A stretch of DNA of 64,000 nt, from NCBI RefSeq assembly GCF_003115775.1, contig NZ_QEES01000002.1, positions 1,674,001-1,738,000 on the forward strand. The letters are read 5' to 3'. The notes beneath the pieces were generated by a model. The model worked only from the letters and a program-made list of their open reading frames with translations. It was not told the DNA's origin and ran no database searches. The stretch comes from Cellulomonas sp. WB94 (GTDB taxonomy: Bacteria > Actinomycetota > Actinomycetes > Actinomycetales > Cellulomonadaceae). The translations under genes were made by a program, and so were the position numbers. This document shows, one piece after another, positions 57,059-64,000 of the stretch (the stretch's first letter is position 1; every line of letters starts with the position of its first letter).

Positions 57059-57655
57059 TCAGAGGGCGTCGCCGGAGCCGTGCAGGACGATGCGGGGGGT
57101 CGGGTCGAACCGATACCCGATGCCCCGGACGGTCACGACGGCTGCGCCCGTGACCTTCGCCCGGAGCCGCCGCACGTGCACGTCGAGCGTGCGGCTGCCC
57201 GGCCTCGACGTCCCGCCCCACACCGCATGGAGCAGCTCGTCGCGTCCGACGACCCGGTGCGGGGCCCGGACGAGGTGCGCGAGCAGTGCGAACTCCGTGC
57301 GGGTGAGGCACACCGGCCGGCCGTCGACGTGGACCTGATGCGCCTCGAGGTCGATCCGCACGCCGGACGCGGTGTCCGCGAGGGCGTCGTGCTCGAGCGG
57401 GTGCAGGTGCGAGAGCCGGTCGCGCAGCGTCTGCACGTCGTCGGGGCCGGCCCGCTGCGGGACGAGCGACAGCGCGGTGAACGTCTCCGCGGTGGGCATG
57501 AGCTCGCGGGCCAGGTCGCGCAGGGTCTCGGCGACCTCGGCGAGCTCGCGCGCGCCGGTCGGTCCGCCATCAGGGTCGTCGTGCAGGCCGACGTACAGGA
57601 CGAAGCCGGCGCGCAGGGGTGGGGTGGGAGCAAGAAGCTCCACGGACGTGGTCAT
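57059..57655 (-). CDS. winged-helix (OmpR/PhoB-type) transcriptional regulator without receiver domain
   Basis: The 198-residue product has an OmpR-type DNA-binding domain at residues 95-190: LTRTEFALLAHLVRAP, VVGRDELLHAVWG, SRTLDVHVRRLRAKV and VRGIGYRF. The N-terminal 90 residues do not look like a phosphoacceptor receiver, since no Asp-containing strand pattern is present. They may be an unknown sensor (MPTAETFTALSLVPQRAGPDD). No histidine kinase is nearby. The targets are unknown; it is an orphan regulator. Confidence 0.8.
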   Translation of the reverse strand: MTTSVELLAPTPPLRAGFVLYVGLHDDPDGGPTGARELAEVAETLRDLARELMPTAETFTALSLVPQRAGPDDVQTLRDRLSHLHPLEHDALADTASGVRIDLEAHQVHVDGRPVCLTRTEFALLAHLVRAPHRVVGRDELLHAVWGGTSRPGSRTLDVHVRRLRAKVTGAAVVTVRGIGYRFDPTPRIVLHGSGDAL

Positions 57656-57834
57656 GGGGTGTCTCCGGGTGCGCGGTGCCCGTCCGTGGAGGACGAGCGG
57701 TGGTCGGTGGCCTGAGCTGAGTCAGGACCGACAGCACGTGCGCAGCGGGGAGGTCACCCGTCGATGCTCTCAGGGCGAACGGCGATGACCCAGCCTCCCG
57801 GCCAGTCATCTCACCCAGTGAGAACCGCGAGACG

Positions 57835-58470
57835 TCAGACGATGCCGTACAGGCGGTCGCCGGCGTCGCCCAGCCCCGGGACGATGTACGCCTTCTCGTT
57901 GAGGCGCTCGTCGACCGCCGCGACGACGATCTTCACGTCGACCCGGTCGCCGATGGCCTTCTCGAGGAGCGCGAGCCCCTCGGGGGCAGCGAGCAGGCAC
58001 ACGCACGTGACGTCGCTCGCGCCGCGCTCGAGGAGATAGTCGATCGCCGCGACGAGCGTCCCGCCGGTCGCGAGCATCGGGTCGAGCAGGAAGCACTGCC
58101 GGCCCGACAGGTCCTCGGGCAGCCGGTTCGCGTACGTGATGGCCTCGAGGGTCGTCTCGTCGCGCCGCATGCCGAGGAACCCGACCTCGGCCGTCGGCAG
58201 CAGGCGCGTCATGCCCTCGAGCATGCCGAGCCCCGCGCGCAGGATGGGAACGACGAGGGGCCGCGGGTCGGCCAGCTTGGTGCCGGTCGTGGTCGCGACG
58301 GGGGTCTCGATGGTGTGCGGGACGACCCGGACGTCGCGGGTCGCCTCGTACGCGAGCAGCGTCACGAGCTCGTCGACGAGCAGGCGGAACGTGGGGGAGG
58401 CCGTGTCCTTGTTCCGCAGGACCGTCAGCTTGTGGGCGACGAGCGGGTGGTCGGCAACGTGCAGGCGCAT
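57835..58470 (-). CDS. upp: uracil phosphoribosyltransferase
   Basis: Upp salvages uracil with PRPP to form UMP. The 211-residue length is standard. The family start [19 protein letters not shown], the [10 protein letters not shown] segment, the PRPP loop [11 protein letters not shown] and the C-terminal uracil-binding [13 protein letters not shown] are all visible. It is divergent from tadA and separated by 77 bases, so both may share a promoter region. Nothing is unusual. Confidence 0.96.
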   Translation of the reverse strand: MRLHVADHPLVAHKLTVLRNKDTASPTFRLLVDELVTLLAYEATRDVRVVPHTIETPVATTTGTKLADPRPLVVPILRAGLGMLEGMTRLLPTAEVGFLGMRRDETTLEAITYANRLPEDLSGRQCFLLDPMLATGGTLVAAIDYLLERGASDVTCVCLLAAPEGLALLEKAIGDRVDVKIVVAAVDERLNEKAYIVPGLGDAGDRLYGIV

Positions 58471-58547
58471 GGCTCGACCTTACCGGCTGGCGCCTGCTCC
58501 GCCCCCGTCCCTTCGTCCCGCCGCCGGGCGTGCGGGAGGATGGCCGG

Positions 58548-59015
58548 ATGGTGGCCGGGGCAGACGACGTGCGGTGGATGACGGTCGCCATCGAGGAGGC
58601 CCGGGTCGCGCTCGGCAGCGGGGACGTGCCCGTGGGGGCGGTCGTCGTCGGGGCTGACGGCGAGGTCGTCGGACGCGGTCACAACGCACGCGAGCGCGAC
58701 CACGACCCGACCGCGCACGCCGAGGTCGTGGCCCTGCGCGAGGCCTCGGTCCGGCTCGGGCGCTGGCGGCTCGACGACTGCACGCTCGTCGTCACCCTCG
58801 AACCGTGCCTCATGTGCGCCGGCGCGACGGTGCTCGCGCGCGTGCCGCGGCTCGTGCTCGGCGCGTGGGACCCCAAGGCCGGGGCGTGTGGGTCGCAGTG
58901 GGACGTGGTCCGCGACCGGCGGCTCAACCACCGCGTCGAGGTGGTCGGCGGCGTGCTCGAGGACGAGTGCGGGGCGCTGCTGCGCGAGTTCTTCGAGGAG
59001 CGGCGCGCGGACTGA
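58548..59015 (+). CDS. tadA: tRNA adenosine(34) deaminase TadA
   Basis: TadA converts A34 to inosine in tRNA-Arg(ACG). The 155-residue product has the zinc/catalytic motif TAHAEVVALREA (His, Glu) and EPCLMCAGATVLARV (the two Cys), and the GACGSQWDVV segment of the family. The ATG giving MVAGADDVRW follows GGGAGGA; the GTG six codons earlier is possible. Guanine or cytosine deaminases share the fold, but the motif spacing favours TadA. Confidence 0.9.
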   Translation: MVAGADDVRWMTVAIEEARVALGSGDVPVGAVVVGADGEVVGRGHNARERDHDPTAHAEVVALREASVRLGRWRLDDCTLVVTLEPCLMCAGATVLARVPRLVLGAWDPKAGACGSQWDVVRDRRLNHRVEVVGGVLEDECGALLREFFEERRAD

Positions 59016-59078
59016 CGCGCGCGGCACGCCGACTTACCTGCGCTCCGACCGACGCGGGCGCGCGCCGCTGACTCCGCG

Positions 59079-59972
59079 TCAGAGGCGGTCGGCCAGCGCC
59101 GCGAGCGTCTCGGACGTACCCGCGTCGAGCGTGAGCGTCGCGAGGTCGTCGCCGCGCGTCGCCCCGCGGTTGACGATGACGACCGGGACCTGGGCCTTGG
59201 CGGCGTGCCGCACGAACCGCAGGCCCGACATGACCGTGAGCGACGACCCGGCGACGAGCAGCGCGTCGGCCGAGTCCACCAGCGCGAACGCGCGCGCAAC
59301 CCGTTCCTTGGGCACGTTCTCCCCGAAGTAGACGATCTCCGGCTTGAGGATCCCGCCGCACGGACCCGGGCCGCCGTCCGGGTCGGGCGCCCAGCACGAC
59401 GCGACCTGGAAGTGCGCGGTGGCCGAGATGACGGCGTCGGCGTCGGGCGCGATCTCGATGTCCCCGACGGCGCCGATCGACTCGACGAACCCGGGGTTGA
59501 GCGCCTCGAGCCGCACGGCCAGCTCCGTGCGTGAGACGACCGTGCCGCAGCGCAGGCAGACGACCCGGTCGTAGCGCCCGTGCAGGTCGATGACGTTCCT
59601 GCTGCCCGCCGCCTCGTGCAGCAGGTCGACGTTCTGGGTGATCACCCCGACGACGACGCCGCGGTCCTCGAGCTCGGCGAGCGCGTGGTGCCCGGCGTTC
59701 GGCAGGGTGCGGTGCACGTGACGCCAACCGACGTGGTTGCGGGCCCAGTAGTGCCGCCGGAACGCGTCGTCGGCCACGAACTGCTGGTACGTCATGGGGG
59801 TGCGCGGCGGCGAGTCGGGCCCGCGGTAGTCGGGGATGCCGGAGTCCGTCGAGAGCCCCGCACCCGTCAGGACGGCCAGGCGACGACCGGCGAGCGCCGC
59901 GATGACGTCGTCGATCGCGCCCGCGGCCGGGCGCACGGCGAGCCGGGAGTCGGTCGGAGCCGGGTGAGTCAC
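59079..59972 (-). CDS. sirtuin, NAD-dependent protein deacylase
   Basis: A Sir2-family enzyme of 297 residues. It has the NAD-binding GAGLSTDSGIPDYRG, the TQNVDLLHEAAG and DLHGRYDRVVCLRCG stretches with the catalytic His, and two pairs of zinc cysteines (CLRC, then C and C in SCWAPDPDGGPGPCGG). The zinc loop between the pairs is long. FGENVPKERV and VAGSSLTV complete the fold. The substrate proteins are not predictable. It ends 64 bases from tadA and is convergent with it. Confidence 0.9.
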   Translation of the reverse strand: MTHPAPTDSRLAVRPAAGAIDDVIAALAGRRLAVLTGAGLSTDSGIPDYRGPDSPPRTPMTYQQFVADDAFRRHYWARNHVGWRHVHRTLPNAGHHALAELEDRGVVVGVITQNVDLLHEAAGSRNVIDLHGRYDRVVCLRCGTVVSRTELAVRLEALNPGFVESIGAVGDIEIAPDADAVISATAHFQVASCWAPDPDGGPGPCGGILKPEIVYFGENVPKERVARAFALVDSADALLVAGSSLTVMSGLRFVRHAAKAQVPVVIVNRGATRGDDLATLTLDAGTSETLAALADRL

Positions 59973-60066
59973 GGTCCCACGGTACGACGGCGTCCTGAGG
60001 GCCGGGTCCGGGCGGGTGCGGCCCGATTTCGGCGTGCGGCCCCCGACCAGGTAGCCTTCGGGGCGA

Positions 60067-60156
60067 GGTAGCGTGTCCGAGCGGCCTAAGGAGCACGCCT
60101 CGAAAGCGTGTGTGGGTGAAAGTCCACCGTGGGTTCAAATCCCACCGCTACCGCCA
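60067..60156 (+). tRNA. tRNA-Ser (anticodon CGA)
   Basis: The acceptor stem GGTAGCG pairs with CGCTACC (60146-60152), followed by discriminator G and an encoded CCA. The anticodon loop CTCGAAA gives CGA. A long variable arm (GTGTGGGTGAAAGTCCAC region) and TψC arm GTGGGTTCAAATCCCAC identify a class II serine tRNA of 87 bases before the CCA. Confidence 0.96.
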
Positions 60157-60193
60157 CGGGTTTCGCACACAACTGAAACCCTCGAAGTGACAG

Positions 60194-60235
60194 AACCCCT
60201 CGCGGGGAGCCCGGAAGGGCTTCTGGCGGGGGGTT
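60194..60235 (+). terminator. terminator downstream of tRNA-Ser
   Basis: AACCCCTCGC (60194-60203) pairs with GCGGGGGGTT (60226-60235, one G-U), enclosing an inner hairpin AGCCC-GGAA-GGGCT (60208-60221). It ends in TTTC. It lies 38 bases after the tRNA. Confidence 0.75.
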
Positions 60236-60551
60236 TCGTCGTTCGTGGCTGCTTGTTCGCCCGGTCAGCGCGCCCGGATGCTGGGTTGCCGGTCGCGTAG
60301 GTGCGTCGCTGGGCTGCGCCGGTCCCGGCCGTGCGGAACGTGGGTACGCCGAGGGGCCCGCGGCCGGTGGCCGCGGGCTGAAGGTAGGCGAGAAGTTGTC
60401 GAGCCTGGTTGGTCAGGCAGCGAGGGGCGGGTCGATCGCTCCGTGGGGACTCTCGTCCACGGGCACGGCTTCGTAGCCTTCGGTCTTCGAGGCCGTCACG
60501 GACGAAATCCTGACGGGCGGGGTCGCTGCGGACCGGGCTTGGGAGGACGAG
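60236..60551 (+). other. gap between tRNA-Ser terminator and the next gene
   Basis: I see no complete gene. From 60475 the frame that runs into the following gene already reads as coding (FEAVTDEILTGG and DRAWEDEVRW) but is closed upstream by a TAG at 60472-60474 and has no ATG or GTG. This suggests a gene that lost its 5' part, possibly linked to the disturbed state of the region between the tRNA and the insertion sequence. Confidence 0.4.
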
Positions 60552-61208
60552 GTGCGCTGGCGGGTGAGTTCGGTCGCCAGGTGGCTCGACAGCGAGGCCG
60601 GCCTCAAGGAGGACGGGCTCTTGACTGCCGCGGCCCGGCGAATCGTCCGCAAGCTTGGCGTACCCGAGCGTGTCGAGGGGCTCAAGCTGCAGCGCGAGCC
60701 GATCGTCGTCGAGCTGCTGCTGGACCTGTCTGCCCGGATCGGGCTGGCCGTCGACGCGGAGCGCGCTCGCGACGGGTCATGGGAGTACAACGCAGCAGGT
60801 CTCGACCGCGACGTGCTCAACGAGCACGTCCTGAACTTGGGGGTCGTCGTTGTCGACACGTGGACCGACGCGGTCATGAGGCAGCAGGCGGGCCTCGTCA
60901 GCGTGGACCAGTCCCCCCGCCTGAGTGCGGAGCACTTCCACGAGAGGCTTCCGAAGCCGCCCGCCGTCGGCAAGTACGTGCAGCTGTTCGAATACCTGGA
61001 CGAACAGACCGGCGTGCGCCTGCTGACGCTGGCCGCGATCAGCGAGCACATCCCCAACGGCCGGGTCCCGGGGAGTCGCGGCCCGGCCAGCTCCGGACTG
61101 CCCGCCGGGGCACGCCGGCCAGCATTCTGGGCCAACCCGCGCCCAGGTCAGGACTCGGCTGTGATGTCTCAGGACGTCGGTGACAGTTCTGCGTCGGGAC
61201 ATCGGTGA
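60552..61208 (+). CDS. unrecognised protein, 3' end cut by the IS element
   Basis: The 218-residue frame starts at a GTG with GGGAGGACGAGG upstream. The part from the start to about residue 165 reads as coding (VARWLDSEAGLKEDGLLTA, PIVVELLLDLSARIGL, HFHERLPKPPAVGKYVQLF), soluble and mixed alpha/beta, with no family that I recognise. From residue 203 it is insertion-sequence DNA (QDVGDSSASGHR then stop). The coding-like stretch upstream of the start suggests 5' loss as well, so this may be a remnant rather than a working gene. Confidence 0.45.
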   Translation: MRWRVSSVARWLDSEAGLKEDGLLTAAARRIVRKLGVPERVEGLKLQREPIVVELLLDLSARIGLAVDAERARDGSWEYNAAGLDRDVLNEHVLNLGVVVVDTWTDAVMRQQAGLVSVDQSPRLSAEHFHERLPKPPAVGKYVQLFEYLDEQTGVRLLTLAAISEHIPNGRVPGSRGPASSGLPAGARRPAFWANPRPGQDSAVMSQDVGDSSASGHR

Positions 61209-61213
61209 CGGTT
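61160..61213 (+). repeat. left terminal inverted repeat of the IS481-type element
   Basis: Contains two copies, 25 bp apart, of the repeated motif (CAGGACGTCGGTGAC at 61170 and CGGGACATCGGTGAC at 61195). A third copy (CAGGACATCGGTGA at 61221) overlaps the transposase stop codon. These are likely transposase-binding sites. Confidence 0.85.
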
Positions 61214-61219
61214 GGTGTG

Positions 61220-62491
61220 TCAGGACATCGGTGAAGGTTCGGGGGTCTTGGGTCGTCGGCCGCGGGGCCGACCGTTGCCGACGTACCTGATGCCGGGCGC
61301 CGGGCGGGTGTGCTCGATGAGGATGGTGCCCTGCAGGTCGGTGACCAGGATCTTGTCGCCGTCCTGGACGACGAGGACTTCCTCGCCGGCGCGTTGTCCG
61401 TCGACCATGTAGGTGACCTTGCGCAGGCGGATGGCGCCGTTTGGGCGTAGTCGCGTCACGCGGGTGTCGTCGCCGAGCGTCTGCGGGCGTCGTGAGGGTG
61501 CGTGCGCGTGCTCGTGTCGCGGCCGGGGTCGGTCGGGCTTGGGGCGGGGCGCGTCGACCGTCGGGGTCGCTTCCCAGGCCGTGCGCGGCGTGATGCGGCC
61601 CGGTAGCCCCTGGTGGGGCCGTTCGGTGTTGTAGATGCGGTCGAACTCATCGACCTGGGCCTGTAGCTCGGCGAGCGTGCCGGCCATCGGCTGCTTGTCG
61701 AGGTAGCGGAACAAGGTCTGGTGGAAGCGTTCGTTCTTACCCTGCGTGGTCGGCTTGTAGGGCTTGCCGGTGATCGCCTGGACGCCGAGCGCGGACACGT
61801 GCGCGACGAGCTGACCGACGTACCCGCGCCGGGACGGGTTCAGCGCGACCCCGTTGTCCGAGAGCAGGCGTTGGGGCACCCCGTGGGCGGCGATGGCCTT
61901 GTCCACCACGGTGATGGCGGCGTCCGCGGTCTCGCCCCACGCGACGTGGGACGCGACGGCGAAGCGGGAGTGGTCGTCGATGAGCTGGAAGATCACGCAC
62001 TTGCGACCGCCGGTCAGTACGTACTCGGTCGCGTCCAACTGCCAGCACGCGTTGGGTGCCGGATACACGAAACGGCGATAGGACACCCTCGGCTTCTTCT
62101 TCGGCTCCACCCGCGCGACACCGGCCTCGCGGAAGATCCGGGCCAGCGACGCCGTGGACGGCACCTGCGCGAGGCCCATCGTGTGCATCTTCTCGTGCAC
62201 GCTGATCGGGCCGTGATCCAGTCCGGAAGCCTCCAGCGCAGCCCTGACGCCGATCGCCTGCGACTTGACCTCGTCGGTCAGCCTCGACGGACTCGACTTC
62301 GGACGCCGGGACCGCGGCTCGAGCACCGCAGCCGGCCCCTCGAGCTCGCCGCGCTTGCGCAGCTCGTAGAACGACTTGCGCGATATGCCATGCTCGACGC
62401 AGAACGTCGAGACCGCACCCCTGGGCGCGTCATCCGGCCACCGGGCGATCGCGAGACGGACACGGGGATCGATGGGTTCACTGGCAGCCAT
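61220..62491 (-). CDS. IS481-family transposase
   Basis: A 423-residue DDE transposase. A helix-turn-helix segment comes first (AVSTFCVEHGISRKSFYELRKRG, about residues 26-48), then a second helical DNA-binding region. The rve/integrase core has the triad D153 (QLDATEY), D212 (LSDNG) and E254 (GKNERFHQT). All three are present, so it could be active. The C-terminal part holds a beta-rich domain with a basic linker. The start ATG gives MAASEPIDP. It is the only gene in the element. Confidence 0.93.
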   Translation of the reverse strand: MAASEPIDPRVRLAIARWPDDAPRGAVSTFCVEHGISRKSFYELRKRGELEGPAAVLEPRSRRPKSSPSRLTDEVKSQAIGVRAALEASGLDHGPISVHEKMHTMGLAQVPSTASLARIFREAGVARVEPKKKPRVSYRRFVYPAPNACWQLDATEYVLTGGRKCVIFQLIDDHSRFAVASHVAWGETADAAITVVDKAIAAHGVPQRLLSDNGVALNPSRRGYVGQLVAHVSALGVQAITGKPYKPTTQGKNERFHQTLFRYLDKQPMAGTLAELQAQVDEFDRIYNTERPHQGLPGRITPRTAWEATPTVDAPRPKPDRPRPRHEHAHAPSRRPQTLGDDTRVTRLRPNGAIRLRKVTYMVDGQRAGEEVLVVQDGDKILVTDLQGTILIEHTRPAPGIRYVGNGRPRGRRPKTPEPSPMS

Positions 62492-62534
62492 CCGCCCACC
62501 CTCAGGGCAGAAGTGTCACCCCGCAGACCACCAG

Positions 62535-62588
62535 AACCGTCACCGATGTCCTGACGCAGAACCGTCACCGATGTCCTGGGAGATGACA
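62535..62588 (-). repeat. right terminal inverted repeat of the IS481-type element
   Basis: It matches the left end at 48 of 54 positions in inverted orientation and carries two copies of the CAGGACATCGGTGAC motif, 25 bp apart. Confidence 0.85.
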
Positions 62589-62992
62589 GACCTCCCGACG
62601 GGTCCGTACCCCTCGGCGGCCAGTTTCCTGGCACGGCTGAGCCCGCGACCCGACACGAGAGCGCCGATCAGGGACGCGAACCAGATGCCCGTGAGCACAC
62701 CGACCGGGATCGCGGCGAGACTGATCACGAAGCCCACGATCGCCGGGGTGTTCCCGACGACCGTCTGCGACGGCGGGAAGGTGGGGACCGTGCCGTACGA
62801 CGGCGTCCAGGGTGCTGCCGGCGCGTTCGGCACGAAGGTCGGCTCGGCGGTCGCAACGGCAGCCTGTGGCTGCTGCGTGTGCTCGGTCCACCCCTGTCCG
62901 TCCCACCACCGGGTGCCGGCACCCTGCGGGTCGGTGTACCAGCCCGGCTCCGGGGCCGGGCGCCCCACGCTCTCGCCCTGAGCTGTCGACAT
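62540..62992 (-). pseudogene. DUF2510 membrane protein truncated by the IS element
   Basis: The 150-residue frame has a clear DUF2510 motif (PEPGWYTDPQGAGTRWWDG, residues 15-33), a Pro/Ala linker and two hydrophobic segments (about residues 80-117) of a DUF4190-like tail. After GYGPVGRS the sequence enters the insertion element and ends QDIGDGSASGHR, so the remaining C-terminus is lost. No matching 3' remainder is found on the other side of the element, so a deletion or rearrangement accompanied the insertion. The function of the family is unknown. Confidence 0.78.
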
Positions 62993-63128
62993 GCGGGCCC
63001 CCGGTCCTGTCAGCGGTCGGAACCCGTCGTCGCGCGGGCGCCGGTCTGAACCTACGGCGCCAGTCGCCCGACGCGGGCCGAAATCGCCTGCCTGGGACTC
63101 TCGGATCCGACGGCGGGACAGGCCGCGA

Positions 63129-63737
63129 TCAGACGACGGTGATCCGCAGCTGGGCGGCGAGCGCGCCGGCGAGGTCGAGGAGCTGCTCGTTGCTGATCGT
63201 CGCCCCGGCGAGCCCCGCGACCCCGTCGAGCCCGGAGAGGTCGGCGCCGCGCAGGTCGACGTCCATGAGCGTCGCGTGCGTGAGGTCGAGCCGTCCGATG
63301 CGGCAGTCGGTGATCACGAGCCGGCTGACGCGGGCGTCGGCGAGGTCCAGGTCGCCGAGGACGCACCCCTCGAGCCGGACGTCGGTCAGCCGGGCGCCGC
63401 GCAGGTTGAGGTAGTCGATCTTGCCGCCGCGGATCGTCACGCGCGTGAGGATGCCGCTGTACGCGGTGACCGCGCCGAGCCGGCAGTCGGTCACCGTGAC
63501 GTCCCGCCAGGTCGCGTCGGGCAGGTCGAGCGCGCCCGCACGGACCTCGGTGAGCGTCGTGTCGAGGAGCTGGACGTGGTCGAGGTTCGTGCCGTCGAGC
63601 GTGCACCCCGTGAGCGCGCAGTCCATGAACCGGGCGTGCTCGGCGTCCTGACCTGCGAGGTCGAGGTCGTCGAACGCGAGCCCCTCGTAGTCGCCGTCGG
63701 GTTCGAGGCGGCCGTCGAACGGCTCCAGGTGCACCAT
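63129..63737 (-). CDS. pentapeptide-repeat protein
   Basis: The 202-residue product is built of A(D/N)LxX-type repeats from about residue 20 to 165 (for example LRGARLTDVRLEGC and LTHATLMDVDLRGADL), which fold into a right-handed beta-helix. The C-terminal segment is helical and ends AQLRITVV. Members include quinolone-resistance proteins such as Qnr and MfpA, but this one is not close enough to assign; the repeats are less regular. No signal peptide is present. The ATG gives MVHLEPFDG. Confidence 0.8.
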   Translation of the reverse strand: MVHLEPFDGRLEPDGDYEGLAFDDLDLAGQDAEHARFMDCALTGCTLDGTNLDHVQLLDTTLTEVRAGALDLPDATWRDVTVTDCRLGAVTAYSGILTRVTIRGGKIDYLNLRGARLTDVRLEGCVLGDLDLADARVSRLVITDCRIGRLDLTHATLMDVDLRGADLSGLDGVAGLAGATISNEQLLDLAGALAAQLRITVV

Positions 63738-63767
63738 CGGACCAGCCTCGCACGCGGTGCGCGCCGG

Positions 63768-64000
63768 TCAGGAGCGCTCCGAGGCATCGAGCGGGACAAG
63801 CCGGACGGTCCACGTGGCTGGGGACGCGTACAGCTCGTACTGAGGCAGGACGCCCGGTCCGCACGACGCGCTCCCGAGGCCGGTCTGCGCCAGGTCGAGA
63901 TTGACGTACACCCGGTCCCGCGGCACGAGGTCGGTCGGGTGCGCGGCGGCGTCGAGGTCCTCGCTCGTCCACCGGCGGACCGTGAGCTCGACCGTGGGTC
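63768..64000 (-). CDS. beta-galactosidase C-terminal fragment (GH2, gene continues off the window)
   Basis: This frame is open from the window edge, so only the last 76 residues are visible. They hold YVNLDLAQTGLGSASCGPGVLPQYELYASPATWTV in shorter order: LDLAQTGLGSASCGP, then LPQYELYAS, then WTVRLVPL. This is the end of the Bgal_small_N domain typical of large GH2 beta-galactosidases (LacZ). The start lies beyond base 64000. Its neighbour is the pentapeptide protein on the same strand, downstream. Confidence 0.8.
   Translation of the reverse strand, partial: PTVELTVRRWTSEDLDAAAHPTDLVPRDRVYVNLDLAQTGLGSASCGPGVLPQYELYASPATWTVRLVPLDASERS

Larger units (their letters stand above)
61160..62588. 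mobile_element. IS481-family insertion sequence
   Basis: The element is 1429 bp. Its ends are 54-bp inverted repeats (61160-61213 and 62535-62588) with six mismatches, starting TGT and each containing two 25-bp copies of a CAGGACATCGGTGA-type motif; a third copy lies at 61221 on the left. It holds one intact transposase. No target duplication is seen (left flank ACTCGGC, right flank GACCTCC), and both flanking genes are cut by it. Confidence 0.9.

Noticed and set aside
60073-60300. 75-residue frame starting MSERPKEHASKA over the tRNA
   Set aside because: It is the tRNA-Ser sequence translated; a familiar false gene.
61160-61235. Short regularly spaced repeats as a CRISPR array
   Set aside because: Three copies at 25-26 bp spacing with no spacers; they are the iterated ends of the insertion sequence. 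No cas genes and no array elsewhere.
63129-63737. Quinolone-resistance (Qnr/MfpA) protein
   Set aside because: Pentapeptide repeats are present but irregular, and the size and ends do not support the assignment.

Overview
This is a high-GC window (codon third positions almost all G or C) with strong Shine-Dalgarno sites, many GTG/TTG starts and tightly overlapping operons. HspR with its HAIR operators, NrdR boxes upstream of a class Ib nrdHIEF operon, an Mrp antiporter operon and several DUF2510 and DUF4235 proteins all point to an actinobacterium. The gene mix resembles Cellulomonas and its relatives, but that placement is inference; no rRNA or other marker settles it. The window is chromosomal housekeeping and metabolic sequence with one insertion sequence.

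Layout. 1-6.1 kb: the end of a PolA-like polymerase, a membrane protein, a PAS-GGDEF diguanylate cyclase, and (reverse) a membrane-bound Fe-S oxidoreductase. 6.2-13.4 kb: a uronate-utilisation locus, with a LacI regulator divergent from uxaC, a sugar-cation symporter, uxaA and uxaB; a perfect 14-bp palindrome lies upstream of uxaC. 13.6-20.1 kb: mrpA(B)CDEFG, each junction a 4-base overlap. 20.5-24.7 kb: a TPP riboswitch leading a thiamine ABC transporter (thiB-thiP-thiQ). 24.8-33.6 kb: accessory genes including three GNAT enzymes, an aldo/keto reductase divergent from a TetR regulator, a VOC protein and a protein built of four cold-shock domains. 33.7-37.8 kb: HAIR sites and dnaK-grpE-dnaJ-hspR. 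37.8-43.0 kb: a two-gene DrrAB-type exporter and a large convergent AfsR/SARP-like regulator. 43.0-47.3 kb: nrdHIEF with a DnaA box, two NrdR boxes and a strong terminator. 47.3-54.0 kb: a phosphotransferase, a degenerate GGDEF-like protein, a very large ECF sigma/zinc-finger/transmembrane/extracellular fusion and a frameshifted NAD(P)-binding gene. 54.2-57.0 kb: the metNIQ methionine importer, with metQ frameshifted in a G run. 57.0-60.2 kb: a winged-helix regulator, upp, tadA, a sirtuin and tRNA-Ser(CGA). 60.2-64 kb: an unrecognised gene, an IS481-family element that cut two flanking genes, a pentapeptide-repeat protein and the C-terminal end of a beta-galactosidase.

How it works together. 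Several units pair a target with its own sensor: uronate genes with LacI, the chaperone operon with HspR as its last gene, thiamine uptake with an RNA switch, and the aldo/keto reductase with TetR. The most unusual items are the single-chain sigma/anti-sigma/extracellular protein, the four-cold-shock-domain protein, and paired TetR operators with identical 25-bp spacing on both sides of the tetR gene. At least two frames break inside G runs, so base-level errors in this assembly are a real possibility.
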